Shown here: positions 9,159 through 18,380 of the stretch, piece after piece | How the letters are laid out: the number at the start of each line of letters is the position of its first letter | How positions within the stretch are numbered: the stretch's first letter is position 1 | Assembly (NCBI RefSeq): GCF_031759225.1 | Contig: NZ_CP134494.1 | Location: forward strand, 3,842,501-3,906,500 | DNA length: 64,000 nucleotides | Direction: 5' to 3' | From: Mesobacillus jeotgali | GTDB taxonomy: Bacteria; Bacillota; Bacilli; Bacillales; Cytobacillaceae | Program-made: the position numbers and the translations under genes | Notes under the pieces: generated by a model | Seen by the model: the letters and a program-made list of their open reading frames with translations, nothing else | Database searches by the model: none | What the model was told of the DNA's origin: nothing

Positions 9159-9524
9159 CTTGATGTAATGCTCCCTTATTAAAGATTTATATGTATTTCA
9201 TCGACCACATCACATTTTTTTTAATGGACTTAAGTAAAGTCTATCTTTTGTTAATTTTCTAAAAAGAAGGTTCTGTCGATTATCGCGGAAGTATGAGAAT
9301 TCATAAGCGGAGATTTTCCGGCTATTGTATATAAAGGACCCTTTTGAAGGAGAAATAGGGGGAGTTATTCCGGTTAATTGCTTAGAATAAGACAAATTCA
9401 CACGATTTGGATTTAATAACCGGATAAACAGCCCTTATTTTTAAGGAAATACGGGCCGTTTCAAATTTAAGCGGAATTGATCCGTTCATTTTTCAACCAC
9501 TGAAAAATAAACATTCTGTTAAAA
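9159..9524. other. Intergenic region, no gene seen
   Basis: AT-rich leader between the BMP lipoprotein start and the intron 3' end. It holds several short scattered inverted motifs of the type GCGGAA/TTCCGC and CCGGAT/ATCCGG. I see no coding region with a ribosome site and no recognisable RNA element. Confidence 0.6.
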
Positions 9525-11409
9525 ATCGAGTAGGAGGGGGTGACTAACCCCCGACCTCTCACACCACCGTACGTACCGTTCGGTATACGGCGGTTCAATT
9601 AAGTGTGACGTAGAAATTCATATCTTTGATATAGACTTTTGAGCCCTCGATGACTCCAATAAGAGTTATCGAGGGTTTTGTGTAAGATTGGACTTGAGGC
9701 AATTCTCCAAAATTTCTTTCTGGAATTTCCCCATTCGTATGCCTTTTGGTCTGGAACGCCAAGACTTTTGAGTTTTCTTACTCTTGTCTTCGGGTTCTTC
9801 CATTGTTTCCATTCAATCATACGGAGTCTTCTTCTAATCCACTCATCAAATTCTTTGAATTTACTTGGTGTATCAGCTAATGCAAAATATCCACACCATC
9901 CCGTTAGAAATTGATTCAATTTCTCAATTCTAACTTCCATGGGGATTGGTTTAGAACGGGATGTTAACTTTCGTATTTTAGCTTTTAGCCTTTTAACACT
10001 TTCGTTGGCTATTCGAACCTTCGGTTTCTTATTAACCGTAAAGCTAAAGCCAAGGAATTTTCGTTTCCACGGGCGGTCAACCGCTGATTTCCCTCTGTTT
10101 ACTTTGAGCTTTAATTTCTGCTCAATGAAGCATGTAATGGAGTTCATTACTCGTTCTCCAGCTTTCTTCGATTTCATGTAAATATTACAATCATCGGCGT
10201 ATCGGACAAACTTGTGACCTCTCCTTTCTAGTTCTTTATCAAGCTTATCCAAAAGTATATTCGAAAGAAGAGGGCTCAGGGGACCTCCTTGTGGTGTTCC
10301 TTCTTCTGCATCGTAGACTACACCATTTATCATGATTCCTGCTTGGAGATATTTTCGAATTAGCTTCAAGACCAATCGGTCTTGGATTCTGCTTGCCAAT
10401 ATCCCCATCAGCTTGTCATGATTCACTTTGTCAAAGAACTTCTCCAAGTCCATGTCAATCACCCATCTGTAACCTTCACTTATATATCCCCTTGCTTTAC
10501 GTACAGCGTCATGGCCTCTTCGGCTTGGCCTAAACCCATAACTATGTTCCGAGAAGGTTGGGTCAAAAAGCGGAGTTAAAACTTGGGCGATTGCCTGTTG
10601 GATGAAACGATCTATCACGGTAGGTATTCCAAGTAACCTTACTCCACCGTTCGGTTTCGGGATTTCGACTCGACGTACTGGGTTAGGTTGATAGGTACCT
10701 TTCCTTAAAGAATCACAAAGGGTGTCCCAGTTCTCATAGAGATGTCTTCGTAGGGATTTTACGGACATTCCATCTATGCCGTGACTCCCTTTGTTCTTCT
10801 CCACACGTTTAAGTGCTTCTATTAAGTTTTCCCGTGATAGAATCAGATTCATTAACATGTGATATTTCCTTTCGACGTGAACGTAGAAATCTAATTATGT
10901 TATTCCTGCTCCACCCTCATGAAGTCCCCTGTGGATTCACCACTTCCTCCTTCAAGTAAGTCCTTTCGGATTGTCTGCTTCTACACAGGAATTGTATGCC
11001 TAGTTCTCGTTCTTCCTAATTGTTCAGTCCTTCCCTTACCGTCTCGAGCCGGTAAAGTACTATGACCTCTGCTGACTTCTGATTGTTCAGCTATCTATTG
11101 CTAGATAGGTTACCAAGTGTACTTGGCTTTCCAATCAGACCTCCCCGGGTAAGAGTACAGTCTTTCCCTCCATCTATCTGCTTCATTTACTCTGTACCAC
11201 CTTCGGCAGTAAGGACTTTGTTTTGTTCTGCAAACTCATCCAATGGTACCTAGCCTTATATGAAGTTCGTGTTCCTCAGACCGGAGGTTTGCCGCTCGCT
11301 TCCTTCAGATTCCGCGTCACCGCGGACACCCTTGCGTTAAGCTAACCACTACTACTGCCTTCATGGCTCGGGACTTACACCCTATAGACTGCACCCATGC
11401 CGGGCGCAC
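9525..11409 (-). mobile_element. Group II intron, copy 1 (group IIC-like)
   Basis: A 1,885-bp element on the minus strand. Its 5' end is GTGCG (11409 down to 11405) and it ends in ...CTCGAT at 9525, with a domain V/VI-like 3' structure around 9540-9600. It encodes a reverse transcriptase without an endonuclease domain. It is inserted directly behind a terminator hairpin and U-tract, the usual target of group IIC introns. A second copy at 46605-48489 has the same length and no base differences in my line-by-line comparison. The class is assigned from RT length and target type, without a structure fold. Confidence 0.93.
9599..10858 (-). CDS. ltrA: Group II intron reverse transcriptase/maturase
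   Basis: A 419-residue intron-encoded protein. The reverse transcriptase domain (about 40-290) has GIPTVIDRFIQQAIAQVL, the SYGFRPSR motif, TPQGGPLSPLLSNILLDKLD and the catalytic YADD (about residues 221-224). A maturase/thumb region (GIIM-like, FLTGWCGYFALADTPSKFKEFDEWIRRRLR) follows. There is no HNH endonuclease domain, and the length matches compact group IIC proteins. It should splice the intron RNA and prime its insertion into new sites. It is identical to the protein of copy 2. Confidence 0.95.
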   Translation of the reverse strand: MLMNLILSRENLIEALKRVEKNKGSHGIDGMSVKSLRRHLYENWDTLCDSLRKGTYQPNPVRRVEIPKPNGGVRLLGIPTVIDRFIQQAIAQVLTPLFDPTFSEHSYGFRPSRRGHDAVRKARGYISEGYRWVIDMDLEKFFDKVNHDKLMGILASRIQDRLVLKLIRKYLQAGIMINGVVYDAEEGTPQGGPLSPLLSNILLDKLDKELERRGHKFVRYADDCNIYMKSKKAGERVMNSITCFIEQKLKLKVNRGKSAVDRPWKRKFLGFSFTVNKKPKVRIANESVKRLKAKIRKLTSRSKPIPMEVRIEKLNQFLTGWCGYFALADTPSKFKEFDEWIRRRLRMIEWKQWKNPKTRVRKLKSLGVPDQKAYEWGNSRKKFWRIASSPILHKTLDNSYWSHRGLKSLYQRYEFLRHT

Positions 11410-11411
11410 AG

Positions 11412-11439
11412 AAAAAAGCAGGCTGTCTTATCAGCCCGC
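11412..11439 (-). terminator. Terminator of the K+ uptake operon, intron target
   Basis: Minus-strand stem gcgggct / agcctgc followed by T6CT. The group II intron begins at the next base, so this hairpin forms its 5' exon. Confidence 0.85.
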
Positions 11440-11450
11440 TTCCGATTGGA

Positions 11451-12107
11451 TTATTTTAATTTCGTAAACCTGTTCAAATCACCATTTTCACCAAGGACAA
11501 TCAGAATATCCTCTGCTCTTAAGGTCTTCTCTGGATCTGGGGAGATGTCGACTTTGTTGGCCGTCTTTACGCCGATAACGGTGATATTATATTTGGCACG
11601 CAGATTGATCTCAATCAAGTTCTTTCCGGCCATGCTCAACGGAAGTTTGATTTCCTCGATACTATAGTCATCCGAAAGCTCGATAAAGTTCAATACATTG
11701 GGCGATGCCATTAGCTGGTGGGCGACTCTTTCTCCCATATCTCGTTCCGGGAAAATGACTTTGTCCGCGCCAACCTTGAACAATACTTGCGCATGGTGCT
11801 TGTTAAGAGCTTTGGCAACAACATTGGCGACTCCCATCTCTTTTAAAATTAGGACGGTTAGAATACTAGCCTGGATGTCATCCCCTATTGCCACAATGAC
11901 AGTATCAAAGTTCCTGATTCCTACTGCCTTCAATGTTTGCTCATCGGTTGAGTCTCCGATGACCGCATGGGTCACAAACTCCTTATAGTCCTCGATATGC
12001 TGTTCACTCTTATCGATCGCAAGTACTTCATTTCCTTCATGATATAATGTGGTCGCCACACTGGACCCGAAACGTCCCATACCTATTACTGCGTACTGCT
12101 TTGCCAT
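11451..12107 (-). CDS. Ktr-type K+ uptake regulatory subunit (RCK)
   Basis: A 218-residue cytoplasmic gating subunit. The N-terminal RCK_N Rossmann domain has GMGRFGSSVA (9-18) and the acidic residues typical of ATP/ADP and NAD binding; the C-terminal RCK_C domain (about 135-218) is the site that binds c-di-AMP in KtrA/KtrC. It forms an octameric ring below the KtrB/KtrD membrane dimer. It is the second gene, 12 bp after the transporter, the reverse of the B. subtilis ktrA-ktrB order. I therefore do not choose between the KtrA and KtrC names. Confidence 0.92.
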   Translation of the reverse strand: MAKQYAVIGMGRFGSSVATTLYHEGNEVLAIDKSEQHIEDYKEFVTHAVIGDSTDEQTLKAVGIRNFDTVIVAIGDDIQASILTVLILKEMGVANVVAKALNKHHAQVLFKVGADKVIFPERDMGERVAHQLMASPNVLNFIELSDDYSIEEIKLPLSMAGKNLIEINLRAKYNITVIGVKTANKVDISPDPEKTLRAEDILIVLGENGDLNRFTKLK

Positions 12108-12119
12108 AATAACATCCTC

Positions 12120-13460
12120 CTACCCAATCATCACTTTTCCAGCTGGATATCGATAATGATCCTCTTTTCTTTTTTTCGCAATTGCATAAGCCAGTGTTAA
12201 CGGACCAACCCGGCCCGCAAACATCGTAATCGTGATTAATATTTTTCCGTATAAGCTCAGCTCAGGGGTCAAGCCCATGGAAAGCCCGACAGTCGAAAAA
12301 GCTGAGACTGTCTCAAAGAATATCATCAAAAACTCTTTCCCAGGTTCGGTAATGGTCAACACCATTGTAACCAATCCTATTAGGAAAAGGGAAATCAGTG
12401 TAACTGTCAATGATTTGGAGATGATGGTATGATCCATCCTTCTTCCAAAAAAAGTGACATCCTCCCGGCCACGAATTTGTGATTTCACAGCACCAATCAG
12501 GACTGCAAAGGTGGTGGTCTTGATTCCTCCCCCTGTAGATCCAGGCGAAGCGCCAATGAACATCAGGAAAATGATCAAAAACAAGGTTGACTGCTTCAAG
12601 TCAGGGATATTCAATGTATTGGATCCCGCTGTCCTGGGTGTGACAGCCTGGTAAAACGCTCCGAATATTTTACCAGTCAGCGTCATTGGCTTCAAGGTGG
12701 ATGGATTGTTGAACTCCAGGATAAAAATCAGGAGAGCACCTCCAAACACCAGAATAGCCGATAGTGCTAAAACGATTTTTGAATGCAGGGAAAGTCTCCT
12801 TGTCTTACGATAGTCAAATAACTCATTCATGACAATGAACCCAATCCCGCCCAAACTGATAAGTGTGATCATCGTGATATTGACGATTGGGTCTTCAGCA
12901 TAGGCAGTAAGCCCTTTGAATCCACCCATCAAATCAAAACCGGCATTATTAAAGTTCGAAACAGCGTGGAAAAATCCAAAATAAATGGCTTTTCCGGCAG
13001 CCATGTCCTGTGAAAATCGCAGAGTTAGAATGATCCCCCCGGTAATCTCGATTACCGCTGTAAAAAGGAAGATTCGTTTGACAAGCCTGACGATCCCTTC
13101 TACGGTTTCGTTATTCAATGACTCCTGGATGATCAGCCTTTCTTTGAACGATATTCTTTTCCCTAAAATAAATGCAAGCAAGGTGGCAAAACTCATGAAA
13201 CCCAGTCCGCCAACCTGGATCATCGACAGGATGACCATTTCGCCAAAACGTGTAAAGGTATCGCCTGTATCAACAACAACAAGACCTGTGACACAAGTTG
13301 CCGATGTTGCCGTAAACAAGGCATCTAAAATCGGAAGTCCTTTTCCATCCACTGTCGAAGCCGGCAGTGAAAGCAATAATGTCCCTAAAAGAATAATGGC
13401 TCCAAAGCCAAAAACAAGTACTTTCGGTGGATCCATCCTGTAAAACAATTTGCTGCGCAT
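12120..13460 (-). CDS. KtrB/KtrD-type K+ transporter (TrkH family)
   Basis: A 446-residue membrane transporter with four repeated membrane-pore-membrane units and Gly-containing selectivity loops (for example TSATCVTGLVVVDT at about 48-61, NAGFDLMGG near 173 and TAGSNTLN near 273). It imports K+ and depends on the RCK subunit encoded next. A c-di-AMP riboswitch lies in its leader. With c-di-AMP bound the operon should be off, so uptake is limited at both RNA and protein level when K+ is high. Confidence 0.92.
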   Translation of the reverse strand: MRSKLFYRMDPPKVLVFGFGAIILLGTLLLSLPASTVDGKGLPILDALFTATSATCVTGLVVVDTGDTFTRFGEMVILSMIQVGGLGFMSFATLLAFILGKRISFKERLIIQESLNNETVEGIVRLVKRIFLFTAVIEITGGIILTLRFSQDMAAGKAIYFGFFHAVSNFNNAGFDLMGGFKGLTAYAEDPIVNITMITLISLGGIGFIVMNELFDYRKTRRLSLHSKIVLALSAILVFGGALLIFILEFNNPSTLKPMTLTGKIFGAFYQAVTPRTAGSNTLNIPDLKQSTLFLIIFLMFIGASPGSTGGGIKTTTFAVLIGAVKSQIRGREDVTFFGRRMDHTIISKSLTVTLISLFLIGLVTMVLTITEPGKEFLMIFFETVSAFSTVGLSMGLTPELSLYGKILITITMFAGRVGPLTLAYAIAKKRKEDHYRYPAGKVMIG

Positions 13461-13565
13461 GATCCTTCCTTCTTTCCTTAGTATGAGGAATTATGCGTCT
13501 AATATTTCTTTGCAGGGACTTTAAATTTTAGAATAGTCGACATATCTAAAATACAGCAAAACAAA

Positions 13566-13769
13566 AAAGCCCCCAGAGGCTAAAAGATAGCAGCCTTGTG
13601 GACTTTGTACATACTTGTCACACAAGCTTCATCTTCCTCTTCTGCAACGCTTACGGAGTTAGCTGTCGGATTAGGGCTCAGAATAGCCCCGCCTGTTATT
13701 CAGGCCTCACCCCAAGTGGATTGCTCCACAAAGTTGGTTCCCCCGCTCTGTTCAGATTCAGCGATTTAG
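13566..13769 (-). promoter_or_regulatory. c-di-AMP (ydaO/yuaA) riboswitch
   Basis: The minus strand reads AATCGCTGAATCTGAACAGAGCGGGGGA, then TTGGGGTGAGGCCTG, and later AATCCGACAGCTAACTCCGTAAGCG, the signature blocks of the ydaO aptamer. A terminator-like stem near 13566-13600 (ending in ggggcttttttg) follows and precedes the K+ transporter gene. The upstream stretch 13780-14078 holds the divergent upstream regions of this leader and of the lipid kinase gene. Confidence 0.95.
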
Positions 13770-14078
13770 AAATATGAAACTCATTTAATATCTTAAACTG
13801 CTGTAATCATACTCCTCCGCCATTCCATTGTAAACATGAAAAGGAAGCCAAAAAAGACGCTTTTCATTCAATTTCAACCATTATTGATGACAAATAATCG
13901 TATTTCTTACTGAATCTCCGTTTTTCTTTGTTTTTCATGTTTGATTATTGGACGATTTTACTACTGATAACGGAGTTTATACCAAACCATTTTAAGGTAA
14001 ATAATAGGATTGAATAAACGCGCCAATGATTAGAGTTGATACGATTTTAAAAATAAATCGTACGGGAGGTTATCGTCG

Positions 14079-14975
14079 ATGAAAGCCATGATTATTTTGA
14101 ATCCATCTTCAGGAAAGGAAAAAGCGGCGGACTACGCTGAAAAAATAGAGGAAACATTACGTGATCGATACGACGATATCGATATCCGAAGAACCGAGAA
14201 AGAGGGCGACGCTGAGGCTTTCGCTACCGAGGCCTGCCTTTCTTTATACGATGCAGTCATTGCAATGGGCGGGGACGGGACAATCAACGAGGCCATAAAT
14301 GGGCTGGCTGAACAAAAACACCGGCCTGCTCTGGGCATCATTCCACTTGGTACAGTCAATGATTTTGCCAGGGCACTCAATATCCCGCTTGACCCTTATG
14401 AAGCTATTGCGATTTTGAATGAGCACAACCTCCGCCCTGTGGATATAGGGAAAATCAATGAGCATTATTTCGCGAATGTCATAGCTGTAGGGGCGATTGC
14501 CGAAGCTTCCTACAATGTGAGCCCAGAAATGAAGACGAGACTTGGTTCGCTTGCTTATTTTATGGAAGGGGCAAAATCATTCCTAAATGGTGAGGCAATC
14601 GATTTGGTCGTCGAACATGAAGGTGGAAAATGGGAAGGACGTACTTTCCTCTTGATAGCTGCTCTAACGAATTCTGTCGGCGGCTTCGAGGCCCTTGCTC
14701 CCCATGCAAACGTAAACGATGGAAAATTTCATGCTTTCATCATCAAGAAGATGTCCGTCCCGAAAATCGCCTCGCTCATCCCTTCACTATTGAAGGGTGA
14801 ATTAAAGGAAAGTGAGGAAGTAGAATATATGCGGACTTCCTATCTAAATGTAACTTCCGACAAACCACATGTGGTGAACATCGATGGTGAAGAAGGCGAG
14901 CCATTGCCTTTTAAAGCAAAAGTACTTCCAGGACATTTGGACGTTTTTGTTTCTTTTAATAATGAAAAAAACTGA
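14079..14975 (+). CDS. Diacylglycerol kinase-like lipid kinase (YegS/DagK family)
   Basis: A 298-residue soluble kinase with the DAGK catalytic domain. It has the N-terminal NPSSGK motif (8-13), the nucleotide-binding GGDGTINE loop (64-71) and the LGTVNDFARAL segment (about 90-100). Relatives phosphorylate diacylglycerol or other lipid alcohols at the membrane. The exact substrate cannot be read here (DgkB, BmrU and YegS are alternatives). A good site (acgggaggt) precedes the ATG. Its stop codon lies inside the left arm of a terminator that an IS3 element has split. Confidence 0.88.
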   Translation: MKAMIILNPSSGKEKAADYAEKIEETLRDRYDDIDIRRTEKEGDAEAFATEACLSLYDAVIAMGGDGTINEAINGLAEQKHRPALGIIPLGTVNDFARALNIPLDPYEAIAILNEHNLRPVDIGKINEHYFANVIAVGAIAEASYNVSPEMKTRLGSLAYFMEGAKSFLNGEAIDLVVEHEGGKWEGRTFLLIAALTNSVGGFEALAPHANVNDGKFHAFIIKKMSVPKIASLIPSLLKGELKESEEVEYMRTSYLNVTSDKPHVVNIDGEEGEPLPFKAKVLPGHLDVFVSFNNEKN

Positions 14976-14989
14976 GCGGGAATGAATCC
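14965..14989. terminator. Left half of a terminator split by IS3
   Basis: aaaaaactgagcggga here pairs with tcctgctcagtttttt at 16292-16308, on the other side of the insertion element. Joined across the 3-bp target repeat TCC, they form one strong hairpin with a 5-nt loop. It once served both the lipid kinase and the convergent protease gene. Confidence 0.85.
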
Positions 14990-15025
14990 TGGTCATGACC
15001 CCGTCAAGTAGACAAGACAAAAAAG

Positions 15026-15823
15026 CTACGCAGCTAACGCGTGTCGATACTCAATCGGCGCGCGTTTCTTTAATTTCTTTTGAGTCCGTTTGTAATTGTA
15101 ATGATAGATGAATTCTTCGATTGCTTGCCGTATTTCCTCTTCTGATTTACACTGTGCTATATACAACTTTTCGGATTTGAGATGTGAGAAGAATGATTCT
15201 ACGCATGCGTTATCAAGGCAGTTTCCTTTGCGAGAGTGGCTGCCCTTGACGCCGAATGTCTCTAACCTATTGTTGTATGTCTTGGACGTATACTGGAAGC
15301 CTTGATCCGAATGGAGAACGGCTCCAGCTACGTCCTTTTTATTTGTCCATTCATCAACAGTTTTTAATACGAGTTCTAAATCATTTCGTTTGGATATTTG
15401 CCATGCCACGATTTCATTGTTGAATAGATCTTGAATGACCGACAGGTAATAAAACTCTTTGCCGTCAGAAACATATGTGATATCTGTTGCCATTTTCTGA
15501 TTTGGACCCACCGCTTTGAAATTTCTCTTTAGGCGATTTGGACATATAACTGAAGGTGTATGGCCATGGCGTTTCCTTTTCTTCCGGATCACCGACTGTA
15601 TGCCCATCTCCTTCATCAACCTGTACACTTTTTTATGGTTGATCAAAAAGTCACTTTCCTTTAACCAATCTGTTATTCGAGGACGCCCGAACTCTGGATG
15701 AATAAAATGAATGGCCATTATATGTTCTCGTACATCCTGTTCTTGTTTGAACCTTTCCTCGCGTTGTGGCAGAGTTGCTTTCCACTTATAGTAAGAGGCA
15801 CGCTTGATTCTGGCGATTTCCAT
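15026..15823 (-). CDS. IS3-family transposase OrfB (integrase domain)
   Basis: The first ATG gives 265 residues, but the frame stays open upstream to the slippery site at 15922-15928, so the working product is the OrfAB fusion. It has an HTH_21-like segment, then the rve integrase core with DDE residues: TDITYVSD, LHSDQGFQYTS and the final Glu in NACVESFF, followed by a KLKKRAPIEYR-type C-terminus. It cuts and joins the ends of the element. Confidence 0.95.
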   Translation of the reverse strand: MEIARIKRASYYKWKATLPQREERFKQEQDVREHIMAIHFIHPEFGRPRITDWLKESDFLINHKKVYRLMKEMGIQSVIRKKRKRHGHTPSVICPNRLKRNFKAVGPNQKMATDITYVSDGKEFYYLSVIQDLFNNEIVAWQISKRNDLELVLKTVDEWTNKKDVAGAVLHSDQGFQYTSKTYNNRLETFGVKGSHSRKGNCLDNACVESFFSHLKSEKLYIAQCKSEEEIRQAIEEFIYHYNYKRTQKKLKKRAPIEYRHALAA

Positions 15824-15849
15824 TAACCAGGTGACAGGGTATTTCCCCC

Positions 15850-16206
15850 TTAACCCTTCAATGATTTCATATTTTGCCTGACGGGTGATGTCTTCTCCTC
15901 CTTTACCAGATTTGGATACTGCTTTTTTAAGTATTCTACCTGTGCCTTCAAATAATCTCTTTCTTCTTCCACCGTTTTAAAGTTAGTACGTGGCCTTCCT
16001 TTTAAAGGGTTTGATACTCCACGCCGCTCATCAAATGACTGTCCGTTCATCCACTTCTTTACCCATACTTTAAGCTGTGTACAATTGCGGATCCCTAACT
16101 CTTCGGCCACTACCTTATAACTTTTAGATCCATTAACGTATGTTAATACTGCTTTCTGTTTGAATTCATTTGTATAACGTTGAAACTGTTGTCCTTTCTT
16201 AGCCAT
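15850..16206 (-). CDS. IS3-family transposase OrfA (DNA-binding)
   Basis: A 118-residue protein with an N-terminal helix-turn-helix (RYTNEFKQKAVLTYVNGSKSYKVVAEELGI) and a leucine-zipper-like tail (EERDYLKAQVEYLKKQ). It binds the terminal inverted repeats. Near its end the minus strand reads TTA-AAA-AAG, an A6G slippery heptamer at 15922-15928. A -1 shift there enters an open frame running into orfB with no stop, the standard IS3 way to make OrfAB. Confidence 0.95.
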   Translation of the reverse strand: MAKKGQQFQRYTNEFKQKAVLTYVNGSKSYKVVAEELGIRNCTQLKVWVKKWMNGQSFDERRGVSNPLKGRPRTNFKTVEEERDYLKAQVEYLKKQYPNLVKEEKTSPVRQNMKSLKG

Positions 16207-16311
16207 AGAAAAATCCCCTCCAAGTATCCATTCTTACCTCCATGGTACCATGGAGGTTTTTTTGAATGTCTACTTAAAGGGGATAATATCATCCTGCTCA
16301 GTTTTTTTTAT

Positions 16312-18138
16312 TTACTTCAAACTAGAATTAAAGTTGTAGAAGAATTTAGCTGTAATTGAGCCATCTTCGTTTTCCTTGATATCCGTTACGTGGATTCCGG
16401 AATCAGCCGGTGTTGCACCATAGCCCTTCCAGAAGTAGTAAGAACCTGTGTGGACATTGCCGCTTACCGGAGTCAGCTTGCTGCCAGTCTTGAAGAAGTC
16501 AGCTGCGTCACCGCGGTTTAGGTTCTTTTCAAGATCATACTGGCCGTCTGCCTGAAGGACAGATAGACCATAGTGTGTTACCACTTCACCATTGCTTGCA
16601 GTCTGTGACTGGTTGAACTGGAAGCGCTTGTTCATCCAGTTTTCAACGTTGTTTGGACGGAATCCAGCAGTCTGATAAAGGTTGATGACATTTTCATCAA
16701 CATGCCATGCCACTAGTCCATGAGCGTCTTCACCCTGGCGAACCATACCTTTATTGAAGCCCTCTTGCTGCATATTTTCAAATAGGAAGTATTCTGTTCC
16801 GTTTGAACCTGGAACTTCCATTTTAACGATGCCGTTGTCAGCATCTGCCGCATTAGCTGCCGGTAGAGTGATTTCCTGAACGCCGCTCTCAGGTGTTACT
16901 TCGATTGGCTCTGCCCAGCCTAAGAAAATCTTAGAGAATGGATCGAAGTGAGTTGGAGAGTTTCCGCCGTACTCAGCTTTATTAGGGTAGCGCATCCAAG
17001 ATCCACCAGCCATCATGGAGTAGTTACCTACACCTTCAGATGAGTAAACAGTATCATAGAAATCAGGAAGTCCTAGAGCATGTCCAAATTCATGAGCATA
17101 GACACCAGTCTGTACTGGGAATGGACCTGTTTTAGCTTCCTCTTTGTAAGAGTTTGTCGCTGCATCGAAGCCAGCTACGTTACCGCCGATACCAGGCTGG
17201 ATGTTGTAGTTGTTAACGATTACGCCGTCATATGTCATGTCTTCCTTGATTGTATCTTCAATCCACTGGTCTTCATCTACACCTTCATGTTGAGGAGTCG
17301 GTGTGCCAGTTTCATAGTATTTTCCATAGTATAATGCGCTAAGGATATTCCATTTATGAGACCAGAATTGACCCGGGTCGCGGCTGTATTCTGCTCCAGT
17401 TCCTTCATGGACAACGAATACGTTTGGAACTTCTCCATCCACAGCATACTGTGAGAAATTGACCTGCTCATCAGCCGCTTTCAAAAGGTCGCGTACGAAT
17501 TCACCAGTATGTGCGTCACCATTAACGTTACCATTTACATATGTGCCATTTTCAGCATACTTGCCTTCTTGGTCAAGATAATATGAGGCACCCTTAGGCA
17601 TCTCTACCCATACAAATTCGGTATTTTCTTTGCGTACCAAGTTAATTTTTCCGTAACTTGACTCTTTATAAGCATTTTGCATTGTGCGATCTTTAGGAAC
17701 ATCCGGACCATCGTATTTTTTAAACTGCTCCAGTTCATATGGATTATATTCAGTTCCAAAAATAAGATCCTCATAATACTCTGGCGGAACTTGTCCAGGC
17801 ATATCACCAATCGGCTCATCACCCTCAGGATATTTTGCCAGAAGAACAAGTACAGGGACATCTCCAGTTGCTTCCTTATAAGCTACATGGTTATCACCAG
17901 GCTGCTGGAATTTAGCTCCTGTCTTTGCCGCCTTTTCAGCAGGATCGGCCTTAGAAATATCAATCCCTAATTCCTTTGCTCTATCAACTAGCTCTGGAGC
18001 TGCACCAACATGGTGAGCAAGGCTTAGTTCATATTTACTTTGTGGTTTGACAGCAGAATCAGTTGGGCTGACTCCTGCGAACACGGCGCTCCCTGCCAAT
18101 GCAAGAGAAAGCGCTGATGTAGAAAGAACTTTTAACAC
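16312..18138 (-). CDS. Secreted M6 family metalloprotease (immune inhibitor A-like)
   Basis: A protein of about 608 residues with a Sec signal (VLKVLSTSALSLALAGSAVFAG), an InhA-type prodomain, and the M6 zinc site HEFGHALGLPD (His at about 349 and 353 from the chosen start). GNYSMMAGGSW follows, with the Met-turn. B. cereus InhA proteases are longer (about 790-800 residues), so the C-terminal domains are shortened here. I prefer the GTG at 18138 over one three codons earlier because gggagtgg lies at the right distance. An inverted repeat (ctattagaata at 18151 / tattctaaatag at 18195) sits upstream and may be an operator. Confidence 0.9.
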   Translation of the reverse strand: MLKVLSTSALSLALAGSAVFAGVSPTDSAVKPQSKYELSLAHHVGAAPELVDRAKELGIDISKADPAEKAAKTGAKFQQPGDNHVAYKEATGDVPVLVLLAKYPEGDEPIGDMPGQVPPEYYEDLIFGTEYNPYELEQFKKYDGPDVPKDRTMQNAYKESSYGKINLVRKENTEFVWVEMPKGASYYLDQEGKYAENGTYVNGNVNGDAHTGEFVRDLLKAADEQVNFSQYAVDGEVPNVFVVHEGTGAEYSRDPGQFWSHKWNILSALYYGKYYETGTPTPQHEGVDEDQWIEDTIKEDMTYDGVIVNNYNIQPGIGGNVAGFDAATNSYKEEAKTGPFPVQTGVYAHEFGHALGLPDFYDTVYSSEGVGNYSMMAGGSWMRYPNKAEYGGNSPTHFDPFSKIFLGWAEPIEVTPESGVQEITLPAANAADADNGIVKMEVPGSNGTEYFLFENMQQEGFNKGMVRQGEDAHGLVAWHVDENVINLYQTAGFRPNNVENWMNKRFQFNQSQTASNGEVVTHYGLSVLQADGQYDLEKNLNRGDAADFFKTGSKLTPVSGNVHTGSYYFWKGYGATPADSGIHVTDIKENEDGSITAKFFYNFNSSLK

Positions 18139-18380
18139 ATAATCCACTCCCTATTAGAATACTTCTATTTCCTAAATAATATAAAATATTCAGTATATTC
18201 TAAATAGGGGGAAAGTATCGATTGATAGTTTTTTTCGTGAGTCGAAAGGCTTAACTTTTATATATCTTTATAAAAACTAACTATATTACCATAATAAACC
18301 ATATAATATTTTCATACTGACTATATTTATTTATTTACCCCACAAAACTCTGGCTACCTCTCAAGCTTCTATCCGATATT

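Larger units (their letters stand above)
14990..16291 (-). mobile_element. IS3-family insertion sequence (IS150-like), 1,302 bp
   Basis: The ends are TG...CA with imperfect inverted repeats: left TGGTCATGACCCCG, right (reverse strand) TGATATTATCCCCT. Both are followed by the shared block AAGTAGACA. The flanks carry a 3-bp direct repeat TCC (14987-14989 and 16292-16294). The element holds orfA and orfB joined by a frameshift site. It appears intact and potentially active. Confidence 0.92.

Noticed and set aside
9210..9401. A 63-codon minus-strand frame upstream of the BMP gene
   Set aside because: No ribosome site and no protein-like pattern.
9599..10858. Retron or diversity-generating reverse transcriptase
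   Set aside because: The protein has the group II maturase region, the flanks have intron ends, and there is no msr/msd, template repeat or variable repeat.
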